Assembly: GCA_016748015.1 (NCBI GenBank)
Contig: JAAOMT010000603.1
Location: 64,021 to 128,020, forward strand
Reading direction: 5' to 3'
DNA length: 64,000 nt
DNA from: Geosiphon pyriformis
Taxonomy: Eukaryota > Glomeromycota > Glomeromycetes > Archaeosporales > Geosiphonaceae
In this document: one piece after another, positions 44,313-55,289 of the stretch
How positions within the stretch are numbered: position 1 is the first letter of the stretch
Layout of the letters: each line of letters starts with the position of its first letter
Program-made: the position numbers and the translations under genes
The notes under the pieces: model-generated
Told to the model about the DNA's origin: nothing
Database searches by the model: none
The model's input: only the letters and a program-made list of their open reading frames with translations

Positions 44313-45400
44313 TTGGTATGGAAAATTGCTACATGTAATGTTAGGGGTATGAACAATTCAGCAAAACAAGAGAATATTGTTCATTGGTATTTGAAGTCTG
44401 ATAACATGATTTCTATTCTTACTGAAACTAAGTTGAGAGCAAATATTGAGCCTTGGATTAAAAACAAGTTTGAGGGTGTTAGAATTTTTATTTTTGGCCT
44501 AGATATGGGCTTTCTGAGTGCAAGAATGGCTATTGTGATGAATAGTTTGCTGGCTTGACATGTTTCAAAAATTGAGAAAATTCCTGGTCAAGTTATTTTT
44601 GTTTATTTGTTGTTTAAGGGCAAGCTCACAGTAACTTTTCTAGGTTTGTATACTGGTACTTCAGCCAAAACTCAGTTTTTTCAGGTTTCTGGCATCAATT
44701 TTCTTATTTCTAGGACTGTGAACACAAGTCCTTTCACAGTTCTTGATGGCAATTTCAATGAAGATAGAGTTAAAAGGTGTGCAAGTTTCAAGAAGTGTTT
44801 GGAGGTGGGTTTAACCAACTCATTGAATGGCTTTTTTTTGAGTAAATCTAGCATTTGGAGCAATTTGCATGGAATTTTGAGAGTTATTGATTATGTTTTT
44901 GTGAGTAATGTTTTGGCTTCTGCTATTGTTGGACATAAAGTTACCTCTGTGTCCAAATTTTTTAATACTGATCATAATATAATTGAGATCTCAGTTGGAT
45001 TGAGGAGTTTGGTTGATACATGTTTGAACAATATTTACAAGCAGGCTAATAAAGACCAGTGGAAATTTAAGATCAAAAATGCAGATGTGGCCAAATGGGT
45101 GCATTTCAAAAAACTTTCTTTAGCTAGTCTGGCTATGTCTCTGAATTCCTTTTTGGTCGCAAAAGAAAAGAGAAATTTGGATGGGATATAAGAGGTGTTA
45201 AAAAGTACAATGTGTAATTTAGTTAATGAAATATTTTCCAAACACTGGTTTAGTAAGTTTAATTGCCCAAAAAACAAACAGTCTTCAAGGTTTTTCAAAT
45301 TAGAATCTTTGATTGCCAAGGTTATGAAATGTTTGTCTATAGGACAAATATTGGAATTTGATCATCTTGTATAGGTTTGGTTAACTTTTGATAATGTTGA
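44313..45400 (+). pseudogene. LINE-2 ORF2: endonuclease domain
   Basis: Endonuclease/exonuclease/phosphatase-type domain that nicks target DNA for target-primed reverse transcription. It starts MVWKIATCNVRGMNNSAKQ, with the Asn of the first motif, then LTETKL (Glu), VLDGNFNEDR (the usual GDFN is GNFN, Asp to Asn), IDYVFVSN and DTDHNIIEISV (the Asp-His pair). A TGA at 44556-44558 interrupts it, and the same frame resumes to 45191. The lost Asp and the stop predict an inactive enzyme. Confidence 0.83.
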
Positions 45401-46221
45401 GGCCTCTAAGTTTTTTGCCTTGTATCATGACAAGCTTAAATCAATTGTGCTATTCAAGCATCTGTTCAGAGCTAAAAAGAATTATTGTAAGTCCAAATAC
45501 TATGAGGCTGAGCTGGCCAAAAATAGATGCATCAAAAATATGATCAATAAGTAAATAGAAAATTTTGTTTTGGATAAAGACAGTATGATCAGAAGTGTCT
45601 TGGAGCGACTATTTTACAAAGTTGTTCTAGATCATTTGGTGATTGGGAATGAGCTGGTTGTGGAACCTGGTAAGATAAGATTCAAAGTAGATGAAATCAT
45701 GGTAAATTAGACTCATAAGTGGAGAGTGTCTCCAGTCTTACCTGTTCTTTGGGCTGCCAATATAGTCTTTTGAGATATGTTAATAATGCTGCTTTTTTAG
45801 AAGTAATGTGTAATATTAGTCTGGGTGAATTGTTTTTGATAATCAGTGGTTTACCTGATGGAAAGACTGCTGGTCTTTCTGATATACCTAATGAATTGTG
45901 AAAGCACTGCAGTGACAAGGTAATAACATGTCTTCTAAATCTGTTGAATTCTTGTTTGATGACAGATGATGTTTCCACTTTTTGGAAGAAGGCTTGGGTC
46001 TCTATAATTTCCAAGCCCTATGACTGGGGTGGAGTTCTAACCAACACAAAGCTGATTGTGCTCATAGAAACTGTGAAGAAAATTTTGTCTAAGGTTTTGT
46101 CAGATTGTATCTCATCTGCATGCAGCAAGTTTGGCATTCTGCATGATAACAATTTCTCAGTTTTGAAAGGCACTTCAACTCAGTCTCCAGTTTTTGCAGT
46201 GGGCTCAGTCATTGAAGATGC
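45401..46221 (+). pseudogene. LINE-2 ORF2: start of reverse transcriptase, truncated
   Basis: N-terminal RT region of a LINE. After a frame shift it reads ISGLPDGKTAGLSDIPNEL, NSCLMTDDVSTFWKKAWVSI, ISKPYDWGG and TSTQSPVFAVGSVIEDA, all typical of the fingers and early palm of LINE RTs. It stops at 46221 before the catalytic box because RT5 begins. The bases ATGC (46218-46221) are the expected left copy of the RT5 target duplication. Confidence 0.8.
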
Positions 46222-47077
46222 TGTTACAAGTAATTATTTGAGGTCTTAAATCAAATAACAAACTCATAACTTGGTGCTCAGTAACTAATCTGGTAAATGG
46301 TATTGGTAATGTTGGTATGTTGTTATTATCTGAAAGTTTTGTTGTGAAGTCTTTTGTATAATAGACAGAGATTTAATTGATGGTTTTATTCGTAGTTTCC
46401 CGAAACTGCAGTTTCATCAAATTTTTTTCTTAGCGTAGTGGCCAGTAATCTTTTTAGTAAGCTATCTTTAAATCTATGAGTGTTCTACCCTTGTTTCATG
46501 GGTTTTTTACCAGTTTCTATGATGTTTGTATCTTAGCACTTAATTTTTAATCAATTTAGTAAAACCAAAGAAATAATAAAAAAAATAAAAAAAAATACAA
46601 GAAGATAAAGAAATGAGTAAAAAAAAATTGCAAGTTAGTATCCATTAATAGCCATGATCAAGAGCTATTGTTCTAGTGTAGTTTAAGTATCACTTACTAT
46701 CAACATGAAGTGTTAATAGTGAAAAGTGGAATTAAGATAAAAAATAATTATTTATTGATATTTGTGAATTGAAAAGTCGCTTAAATGAAATCTAAACTGA
46801 AAAGTCTGTTCTTTTTACTTCTAACACTACTGCTATATATACATAATTAAGATTCCTCAATTCCTCAATTTTTCACACCAGGAATCCTGGAATTCCTGGA
46901 ATTCTTTTAAGAGGAATCCTAGAATTCTGGAATCTTGCAATTCCTTGTACAAGAATTCTGAGATTTCTGAAATCCTACAATTCCTCTAGGAGGAATCCTG
47001 GAATTCCATATTTACTATGGCTACTTCTGATTGGCTAATTTATATGCTAATATACTTCCTATATTCTATGAGTAATA
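46222..47077 (-). repeat. RT5 3' LTR (856 bp)
   Basis: The segment begins TGTTACAAGT and ends GAGTAATA (GTAACA with one change). It matches the RT6 LTR in blocks, for example CATAACTTGGTGCTCAG. The U3 part at about 46855-47012 is filled with GGAATTCC-type palindromic motifs instead of the TTGCTGAGCAAT repeats of RT6. Confidence 0.87.
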
Positions 47078-47092
47078 TTATTCTCTCCTTTT
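47078..47092 (-). promoter_or_regulatory. RT5 polypurine tract
   Basis: Minus sense AAAAGGAGAGAATAA abuts the 3' LTR. The same design occurs in RT2 and RT6. Confidence 0.7.
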
Positions 47093-47741
47093 AATATTGA
47101 GCTCTGTCAAAATCTCCTAATTCTAATTCTTTATCTTTGAGTATTTTTTGAACTTCTTTTTCAAGAATTACTTGTGTTATCTTGTTTTGTAATTCTTCAA
47201 ATTGGGCATTTGTTATTTTTTCCATTTGGTTAATGGTAATAGAGTTCATTTCTGAATTAAATAAGATTTCTGGTCAATCTTGAAATCCAGTGTGTAGCCA
47301 GTAGATAGCTCTTGCTTGTGTGGTCAAATTGTTCTTTTCCATAAATTGTTTCAATTGTTGTAGTATTGTTGTGTCAAATAATCATTTTGTTTTATCCATA
47401 TACAAGTTTTGAATATTCAAGTGTTGTCCTAAATAAAAGTAATAAAAGTTTTTTGGAAATTGTTGTATCCACCAATTCCAAGTTTTTATAGTCAACTCTT
47501 GATATTGGACGACTTTTAGTTGTGTTTCTATTGCCATTTTTACTTTTGTGATTATTTTGTCTATGGTGTTTTCCATTTTTCTTTGTATTTTGTCTTGTAG
47601 TCTTTTTTTGGTGTTTGTGTATCAGATAATTTGTTGGTTGATTGTAATTTCTATCTTTTGTTGTTATATCAGTTGAAAAAGTTGTTGTGCTAGTAAGTAA
47701 ATATTGTTAGTAATTTCTATTTTTCTGATGTCTTTTGTCAT
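47091..47741 (-). pseudogene. RT5 ORF3, env-position protein
   Basis: ORF of about 216 codons starting MTKDIRKIEIT, 40 bases after the integrase stop and in a different frame from pol. It has three breaks, including stops near 47670 and 47273. The middle (47382-47576) is open: KVVQYQELTIKTWNWWIQQF and FYYFYLGQHLNIQNLYMDKTK. The FYxGQ/GK-type segment parallels YFYIGK in the RT4 ORF3, suggesting distant homology. It has no signal peptide or membrane helix. Function unknown. Confidence 0.68.
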
Positions 47742-47781
47742 GTATATTGTGTCTTTATATAATCTTTTGGGTTGTTCAATT

Positions 47782-49230
47782 TTATGTGTTTGGTTCAATG
47801 ATTATAATTGGTTCTAGATCTTGTGGAATCTTATTTGGTTTGACTAGTATTCTCTGAACTCTTAATTGTGAAATATTACTGGTAGATGATAATACTATAT
47901 GGTAATATTGTTTCAGTTGATCACTATATGCTGCTTTGGTTAAGATTTTGTTGTTTAACCTTAATTTATAAGCTTTATTTTCAAGAATTTCTTCTATGTG
48001 AAATAGTCTGTCCCATTTGGGGTCAAATTTTCTACTCCATTGTTTTTCCACTTTGGTATAATATAAAAGTACTTTGTCTCCAATCTTGAATTCAACCGGT
48101 TTTTCTGGTAGTTGGTTGTTATGTCTTTCTTTTTGTTTTTCTTGTGACTTTTGTATATTATTAGCTGCTCTTTGCCTTTTGTTTTCTAATGTTTCTATTA
48201 AGTCATATGTTCTTCTTAACAATGTTTTTTGAAAATTCTTTTCAGTTATTGGTTCTATTAGATATGTCTTTACTTTTATTTCAACTGGTAATGTTGCTGT
48301 TCTATCATATACTAATTTGAATCGTATTGCTTGTGTAGTGTCTTGTTTCATTGTCCAATAAGCAAATAGTACTAATAGTATAATCAAATTCTATTCATCT
48401 TGGTTTTCTTGGCTAATTTTGGCAATGGCTTTGCACAATGTTCTATTAAACCTTTTAACTAGCCCATTTGTTTGTGAATAGTATAGTGATGATAATGGTT
48501 TTTTTATCCCAAATCTTTGGCTTAATTTTGCCAATGTTCTATTTACAAAGTGAGTTCTTTGATTTGATAGTAGTTTTTTTGGACATTCATGTTAACAGAT
48601 CAAATTTTGATGAACAAATTTGGCAATAGATTCTGCATCTGCTCTTTGAATGACTTTTGCTTTTGGCCATTTTGTGAGATAATCCATAGCTACTGCAATA
48701 TATCTGTTGTCTCTGCTGGTAATTGTTAATAGTCTGACTAAGTCAATTCCAATATAGTCAAATGGTTGTCCCACTTTGATTGGTCTCAATGGTTCATTGG
48801 GTTTTGTTTCATCTTTTTTTTGGCAAGCATCACAATTTTGAACATATTAAATAATATCTGGATATATTAATGGCCAATAGTATTTTTTCCTGGTTCTTTC
48901 CATGGTTGCTTCTTTATGAAAATGTCCTGCTGTTGGATTTGAGTACATGTTGAATGATATTGTCTCTTTCTCTGGTTCTGTGATTACTCTGGTTGGTTGA
49001 TTTGGATTTCTTTTGTTCTTCTGGTAAAGTGTATTTTGATGATTAATAAAATGGTTTAATTGTTGTTTTATGTTTCTTTGTTCTTTTTAAGATAATTTTT
49101 TCTTGAACAATTGGGTATTTATATAATGTTGTAGTTGTTGGTATTTTTGTATATTTATTTTTTGTTATATTTTTGGGTTGAAATGTTTTTAGATTTGTCT
49201 CATTTGTGACAAACTGTTGGCATTTCTGTT
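47782..49230 (-). pseudogene. RT5 integrase
   Basis: Integrase with a zinc region (NMYSNPTAGHFHK and CDAC), a core with GIDLVRLL (48592-48789), LLSNQRTHFVN (second Asp changed to Asn) and NGLVKRFNRTL (Glu changed to Lys), and a long open C-terminal domain (47782-48387) with VEFKIGDKVLLYYTKVEKQW, HIEEILENKAYKLRL and LEPIIIIEPNT. Two of the three catalytic acids are lost, so it is inactive. Stops lie after NLIC and before NLIILL. It is in the same frame as RT. Confidence 0.87.
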
Positions 49231-49234
49231 GTCT

Positions 49235-50589
49235 TTTTCTTTTTTATAATGTACTGTATAATTAAATAGTGAAAGTTCTATTTTCCATTTGGCATGATGA
49301 TTGTCTGCAAATTTTTGTTTTTAGATTGAAGTTAACTCTTTGTGATTGGTGTATACATCAAACTTTTGACTCAAGTATTTTTTTCATTTGATAACAGCCC
49401 AATAGATAGCTAAGTGTTCTAGTGCTAGAGTACTATAGTTTTTTTCTGTTGGATTTAAGCTTCTACTGGCATAAGCTACTGAATATTCTCTTCTATCTGG
49501 TTTTTTCTGTGATAATACTGCTTCCAATGCTTGGCCTAATGCATTGGTGGTAATAATAAATGGTTTGTTGTAATCTGGATACATTAACACTGGAGCTTAA
49601 ATAAGCTTTCTTTTCAGTGTGTTGAATGCTTTTTGTTGAGCTTCTGTTCATTCATACTTTACATTCTTAGTTTGTAAGTAATAAAATGGTTGGGCCAGTT
49701 TAGAAAAGTTCTTAATGAAATGGCAATAATATCTAGCGAATTCCAAAAATGTTCTTAGTTTCATCAAGTTGGTTAGTACTGAAAAGTTCTTTACTATTGC
49801 AATTTTATCTGGATCTATTTTAATGCCATCTTTGCTTATAACATATTCCAAAAATTTTAACTCTGTTTTGCCAAAAAAACACTTGATCACATTTAATTTC
49901 AATCCTGTTTTTCTTAATTTTTCAAACACTTGTTGGAGATGATGCAAATGATCATCAAATGTCTTTAAGAACACATTGGTGTTATCTAAGTAAACAACTA
50001 CTGATTTCCACAGTAATCTAGTATAGACAATTTCCATGAGCTGTTGGAATGTTGCTAGAGTGTTTATCAAGCCAAATGGCATCACTTCAAATTCAAAATT
50101 TCTTTCCCAAGTTGTAAAAGCTGTTTTCTTTTTGTCTTTTGGTTTTATGACTACTTGCCAGTAACTATTGTCTAAGTCTAATGTTAAGAACCATTTCTTT
50201 CCTCCAAAAGTGTCGAACAATTCCTGGATCTTGGGAGTTAGATAACTATCACTTTTAGTTACTCCATTTAGTTTCTGATAATCTACACAAAAACAGATCT
50301 TTCTGTTCTTTTTCCGAACTAGTACTACTGGTGATAACTATAAGCTCATTGATGATTGAATTAGCTTGTTGTCAAGCATCTGGTTGATTTTTTGACAAAT
50401 GATCTCATAGCTAACTGGTGGTACTTTGTATGCTCTCTGTTTAATTGGCATTGCATCTCCAGTCTTAATTTGATACTGGATAATGTTAGTTCTGCCAAAT
50501 TCATTTTTGCTGGCAAAAATGTCATTGAAATTGTTGAATAACATTTTGAGTTGCATATGCTGTAATGAATCTAAGTTTCCCATATTCAT
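49235..50589 (-). pseudogene. RT5 reverse transcriptase and RNase H
   Basis: RT begins near MNMGNLDSLQ and has GRTNIIQYQI, KICFCVDYQKLNGV, WFLTLDLDNSYWQ and FEFEVMPFGL. The open piece 49648-50220 includes VVVYLDNTNVFLKTF (YLDN, active site altered). RNase H (49384-49590) has FIITTNALGQALEAVLSQ, with the first Asp changed to Asn, and ALEHLAIYWAVIK. Stops lie near 50337, 49660 and 49600. Only in-frame stops, not shifts, break it. Confidence 0.88.
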
Positions 50590-50847
50590 TTAGTTCAATT
50601 GTTTTTGTTGAAACAGATAACATTTTTCTCATCCATAGATTGTTTGTGATGTGATATTTACATATTTGCATAATTGTGGAAAATCTAGAATGTTGTCTGG
50701 TAGTTGATCTTTGATTTTCGTGGTTAAATGTCTAATAGGTGTTCCTTTCAGTATCTCTATGATCTCTCCCATATTGTTGTAAATGGGAATTTTTATGTGG
50801 TTGTGGTTCTTGGTTAGTATGTGTAAATTAACTAATCCAATTTTTTC
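50590..50847 (-). pseudogene. RT5 connector between dUTPase and RT
   Basis: Connector continuing from the dUTPase with VNLHILTKNHNHIKIPIYNN, EILKGTPIRHL and DFPQLCKYVNITSQTIYG, then a stop before MNMGNLD. It is equivalent to the end of the RT6 ORF 58189-59055. No catalytic motif. Confidence 0.7.
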
Positions 50848-51660
50848 TTATTCACAAAGTGTTGCTTCTGCTTCAAAAATTTGTACTTGATTCTTTACTT
50901 TTTTTTCTATAATTACTATGTACTGGTCATATAATAGAATGGAAATTGGTTGACAGGTAGAGATAATTTTTTCTTTGTCAACAATTTTTTCCTCTGCCAT
51001 ATTAACTGGTACATCTATTCTACCTGTGGATCCAAATCTTTGTATTCCTCTAGCAGTAATTCTTAATTCTTTTTTGCTTCTCACTGATACTAATTGAACT
51101 ATCTTTACCAGAAACAGGAATATTGCTTGTACTATCTTTTCATTTGGCTCTATGATATAGGCTTTTTCTGAGTCATTTTGTAGCATAGCAATAATATTTT
51201 CTACATATCCTGTGTTAATTATCCTCCCTCTGATGTTGATTCTCTTTTTCACTAAACTACTTCTAAATATTAGTTGAACCATTGTTGCCGGAATTTCTAG
51301 TGCTATTTTAAGATCAATACATGTGTGCAAATATGGTTCCAATTTGATGGTGTCTTTCCTTAGATATCTTAAATCAAATCCTGCATTAGTATTATGTGCA
51401 CATTCTGGCATAATACCTTTATTATTATCACTGAACCATTTAAGTTCCTGTTTCTTGGTAAGATCAGGGAGTGTAATGTATATTTCAGGATTTGAATTGG
51501 AGTTTGAATCACTATATTTTTCATTACCACATTGAGCAGAACTGAAACCATTGTTTTTGTTATCATCATTGTTGAAGTTTGAATTGGGATTGAAAGTTAA
51601 TTCCAATTCTAATGTATAGCTGCTAATTGGTTCTTCCTTTTCTGGTATTGTGTAGATCAT
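50848..51660 (-). CDS. RT5 dUTPase domain, open segment
   Basis: Open for 270 codons. An acidic Asn/Ser-rich linker precedes motif 1 NTNAGFDLRYL, motif 2 IFRSSLVKKRI, motif 3 RGRIINTGYVENI, motif 4 EKIVQAIFLFL and motif 5 RGIQRFGSTGR. The catalytic Asp of motif 3 is Asn and its Gly residues are replaced, so dUTP hydrolysis should be lost although the fold is preserved. It lies in frame with the cysteine module (upstream) and RT (downstream). Confidence 0.85.
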   Translation of the reverse strand: MIYTIPEKEEPISSYTLELELTFNPNSNFNNDDNKNNGFSSAQCGNEKYSDSNSNSNPEIYITLPDLTKKQELKWFSDNNKGIMPECAHNTNAGFDLRYLRKDTIKLEPYLHTCIDLKIALEIPATMVQLIFRSSLVKKRINIRGRIINTGYVENIIAMLQNDSEKAYIIEPNEKIVQAIFLFLVKIVQLVSVRSKKELRITARGIQRFGSTGRIDVPVNMAEEKIVDKEKIISTCQPISILLYDQYIVIIEKKVKNQVQIFEAEATLCE

Positions 51661-52330
51661 ACATGGTGGTGGATTGTAAATGAGGTTACACTCATTACAA
51701 TATTGAAAGTCACAGGGAATTAAACAATAGTTACATAGTCAAGTGTTGATTTTTTTCAACTGTTGCTCTTGTTTCTCTCTAGTGGGTGCTAATTTCTGGT
51801 AGTGTTCATGGAATTGTTCTGGATCCAATAGGTTTATGACTGGTTCTGAGTCCCAGTCAAGTTCTATAGGTTCTGGTAGATTGTTCTTTATTATTTTTAT
51901 TTCTTCTGGTGATGCTCCTTCAATTTTGGTGAGAGCCATTCACCAAATTTTGTCATTATCATGTAGACATCCGTCCAAGTGTTTAACTGTTCATCTCCAA
52001 GCAGCATCTATGGGCATTCTTTTTCTAACCCAGTTGCTTATGAAAATCATGTACTGACATGATTTGTTGCATGTTCTTTCTCTTTCAGAAATGTCATTCC
52101 ACATTCTTTCATCGAAAAAAGTTTTACCACAAGCCAAGCATGACTCATTATCCCAGTTTCTTACTCATTTCAGTCTTTCAAAACATTCTATGATGCATGG
52201 GTGACAGTAAAACTTGGTTGTCATTTGGTATTCCTTATCATCACTACAACATACATCCATTGATGACAATTTCTTACTGTAATTACTGTATATAAGCTTT
52301 GGTCAATAATAGTTTGGTTGTGGTAGTATG
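51661..52330 (-). pseudogene. RT5 cysteine-rich module
   Basis: Module with a damaged first pair (YSNYSKKLSSMDVCC), FYCHPC, ESCLACGKTF, ERMWNDISERERTCNKSCQY, MPIDAAW and a spacer ending in a Pro/Glu-rich linker (51739-51939: NNLPEPIELDWDSEPV, FHEHYQKLAPTREKQEQQL). The complete second cluster LCNYCLIPCDFQYCNEC is at about 51675-51735. Stops occur before VRNWDN and near 51735 and 51940. The Cys spacing matches the other copies. Function unknown; zinc binding is inferred from Cys pairs. Confidence 0.72.
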
Positions 52331-52614
52331 TAAATATATATAGGGTGAATAAGGGTTGGTGTTAAATTTTCTTTTTTTTCTTTATCTTTCCCTTTAATAT
52401 TATCCTCTTTCCATTCTCAGGTGGTTGATAGTTTGTTCTAATTGTTGTCAGTTCTTCAAGTTTGATCATTATTTCATGTAGGTTCTTCTCTTTGTTTTTC
52501 CTTTTCTTGGTAATCCCATAAAGGCACTGGTGGTAATTTGTTGTGTTCATTGTCAGCCCACAAAACTTGATATGCTTCCCAGATAGGTTTTTCCTTTTTT
52601 TATTCAAACTCAAT

Positions 52615-53118
52615 TAGTAGTGCTGGCATAATAGTCATTTTGAAATAACCACACATGACTGGTACATGTGTGTGTTGACCATTTTGGCTCAGGTAGAGCT
52701 TCTGTGTAGTTCAATCAAGAATTGCATTTGTTTTGGACAGCCAATCATTGCCAATGAGTGCCTGGTACTGTGTTGTTTCTATCACAAGAATTTTGATAAG
52801 TATGATGATGCTGTTGATTTCAATAGGTAAGTCATCTATCTTGCCAATCAGAGTTTTGGTTGCTCCATCAGCTGTTATGATTTTAGTGCTAGCAGCTCAA
52901 TCAACTTGGCAACCTAATTGGTCCATGAGTTGTCTTGTAATGATGCTGCTAGCTGACCCACTGTTTAAGATCAGTTTGATGAACTGGCCATCAACTTTGG
53001 CATCAGTATATATAGCAGTAATAGGTTTTTTTTCAAGAGTGGCTCCACTAAATAATGGTGTAGTTGACAATTCCTCAAGTTTAAATGGGAAGATGGTGTC
53101 CAGTAATTTGTCTTTCAT
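52615..53118 (-). pseudogene. RT5 retropepsin-like protease
   Basis: Protease with ITAIYTDAKVDGQFIKLIL, NSGSASSIITRQLMDQLG (catalytic Asp changed to Asn), ITADGATKTLIGKIDDLPIEI and QYQALIGNDWLSKTNAILD. Stops fall after CQVD and where Trp is expected after ILD. Between it and the cysteine module lies a Lys/Glu-rich linker (about 52330-52615) with several stops. Confidence 0.77.
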
Positions 53119-53173
53119 AATGATAGCTGGCAGAATGTTGCTGGTAAGTGTTTCTTGTTGGTTGGTTTCCAGA

Positions 53174-53718
53174 TTATTGGGTGGGACATTTTCTGAGGTA
53201 ACCAGAAGACTTAAATACTGTTAAGCATTCAGGCTTTGGATGTATCTGGTACCCAAATTCTATTGTCGAAATTCTGATGGCTGGTTCAAGAAACTGGGGA
53301 TTGGTTAATGGACTATCATTGACAATTTCCAGCTTTGTTGTGTCAGTCTTAGCCTTTGGTTTCCATTTTGAAGTAAGTTCTGTGGTGGTGTTTGAATTTG
53401 TTGGGGCTAATAAATTACTTAAGACTGTAGCTGATAAATGGGTTAGAGCTATGATTGATAAATGACAGGTGTTGTTTGCTGATAAAGTGGTGGTTAATAA
53501 ATTTGCGGCTGTGTTATAAGTATGTAATTTGGTTGATATATTTCTGAATTTAATTGATAACTCAGAATTGGAAACTTGTGATTGGGGTTTCAATATTGAT
53601 TTCTCAATCATTGGTTTTCTATTCTTAATTAACAATCAACTCTCAAATGTCTTTGTTTACCACAGTAATAGCAAACACATGTCTTCTGTTGCCACTGTTA
53701 ATTGGTAAAAGATAATGG
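53174..53718 (-). pseudogene. RT5 gag, C-terminal part (split by RT6)
   Basis: C-terminal gag with an intact CCHC knuckle CYYCGKQRHLRVDC near 53640-53690 and a Ser/Thr/Asn-rich tail (53174-53635). The sequence stops at the ATGG target duplication (53715-53718) and resumes at 63850. Homologous to RT6 at about 60790-61260. Confidence 0.78.
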
Positions 53719-54585
53719 TATTACAGATAAACTTTGTTGATTGTTGGAGTAAATAACAGACCTGTAACTTGGTGCTCAAGACTGTTGTTGATGATGGCAA
53801 TCTGAAGGTGTGTTTATCTGAAAGTTTTGGTTGAGTTCTTTGTATAATAGACAGAAATTCAGTGGTAATAGTTTTATCTGTAGCTTTCTGAAACCACAGT
53901 TTTGTCAATTTTTTTCTTAGCATAATGGCTGGTGTTTCTCCTGGTAAGCTAATCTTAATTGAGTGTCCTACTCTTATTTCTGGGTCTTTTACCAGTGCTA
54001 TATCCTGAGGTCAGTATTTCGTGCATTAATTCTCAATAGAGTTAGTAATAACAACAATTAAGACAAAAAAATAAAAGAAATAACATAAAAAAATGAGCCA
54101 AGACAATGCATAAGTTAGTATCTATTAATAGCCATAATCAAGAGCTATTGTTCCAGTGTGGTTAGGTATCAATTGCTATCAACATGGAGTGTTAATAGTG
54201 AAGAGTGGATTTGGATGATAAATAATTTATTTATTCAATATTTGTGAATGGAAGATTTCTAATTAAAGAATTCTGCTTTTTCTACTTTTAATGCTATCAC
54301 TATATATACATAATTGATGTTCTATAAAATTGCTCACATTTCCAAACAATGTGCTATGATTTTTTGAGCAATGCTCATATTGCTGAGCAATGTGCTCTAA
54401 TTTTTTAACATTGCTCTACATTGTTGAGCAATGTGCCGTGTTTTTTGACATTGCTTCATATTGCTGAGCAATGTGCCATGATTTCTAACATTGCTCCACA
54501 TTGCTGAACAATATGCTCATGTGCTAAATACTATTCTCTTATTGGTCTGCTATTTTCTATATCTGTTTTCTTTTTATGAGTAACA
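53719..54585 (-). repeat. RT6 3' LTR (867 bp)
   Basis: The segment begins TATTACAG (TGTTAC with G-to-A) and ends GAGTAACA. It pairs with 63059-63845 but is 80 bp longer, because the roughly 40-bp hairpin repeat at about 54330-54513 has more copies here. Confidence 0.93.
54330..54513. repeat. U3 hairpin repeat array of RT6 3' LTR
   Basis: Four to five imperfect units of about 40 bases, each centred on ATTGCTGAGCAATGTGC. Each unit can fold as a hairpin. The second LTR has about two units fewer. Confidence 0.8.
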
Positions 54586-54600
54586 TTATCTCCTCTTTTT
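54586..54600 (-). promoter_or_regulatory. RT6 polypurine tract
   Basis: Minus sense AAAAAGAGGAGATAA directly precedes the 3' LTR. Confidence 0.72.
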
Positions 54601-55256
54601 AATATTAAGCTCCATCAAAATCTTTGTTTTGAATTAATTTTAATACTTCTTTTTCAAGTATTGTTTGTTCCACTCTGTTTTTTACGTTTTCTATTTGTGT
54701 ATTGTTTATTTTTCCCCATTGGTTAATGGTTATGGTTTCCATGTCAAAGTGTAACAGTATTTCTGGATAGTTCTAAAATATGTTGTGTAGTCAGTACATT
54801 GTTTTAACATGTAGTGTTGAATTAGTTTTCTTTCTGATAAATTCTTTAATTTGTTGTATCATGTCTTGGTTGAATATTCTCTTGGATTTGTCAATATACA
54901 ATTCTTAAATATTCAACTTTTGACCTAATTGATAGTAGCAATATGATATTGGAAGTCATTCTGTCCATTGCTTCCAATTTTTTTTTGTAAGCTCTTTTGT
55001 TGGTGCCATAATAGGTATTTTCTCAAAAGTGTTCTTTACTTTTTCTATTAAGTTATCTGTTTAGTTTTTATTATTCTTTGGTGGCCACTGATATGGTGTA
55101 TTCTTTGTCTTTCTTTTTGTGTTTCAATAGCAAATTGTTTGGTTGTTAATGACAATTTCCATGTCTAACTGTTGTTGACTTAGTGCCTGGGACAGTTGTT
55201 AAACTATGGTGTGAATGTAATTTGGTATTTCCATTTTTCTTGGTTGCTTTTGTCAT
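54599..55256 (-). pseudogene. RT6 ORF3, env-position protein
   Basis: Starts MTKAT in the same context as RT5, shifts by one base, then reads MEIPNYIHTIV-stop-QLSQALSQQQLDMEIVINNQ, PTKELTKKNWKQWTE and YCYYQLGQKLNI, and ends shortly before the PPT. It aligns with RT5 ORF3 in order. At least five stops are present. Function unknown. Confidence 0.65.
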
Positions 55257-55289
55257 GTGTACTGTGTCTTTATATCTTTTTTTGGTTGT

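Larger units (their letters stand above)
42436..46221 (+). mobile_element. LINE-2: non-LTR retrotransposon, 5' part, cut by RT5
   Basis: Plus-strand LINE with ORF1 and an ORF2 comprising endonuclease and the beginning of RT. The sequence stops exactly at the RT5 LTR start (46222). The remainder, including the RT active site and RNase H, should lie beyond RT5 outside the window. Both ORFs are broken. Confidence 0.82.

Noticed and set aside
54330-54513. Repeat array considered as a CRISPR-like array
   Set aside because: Units are adjacent and palindromic without unique spacers, and lie inside a eukaryotic LTR.
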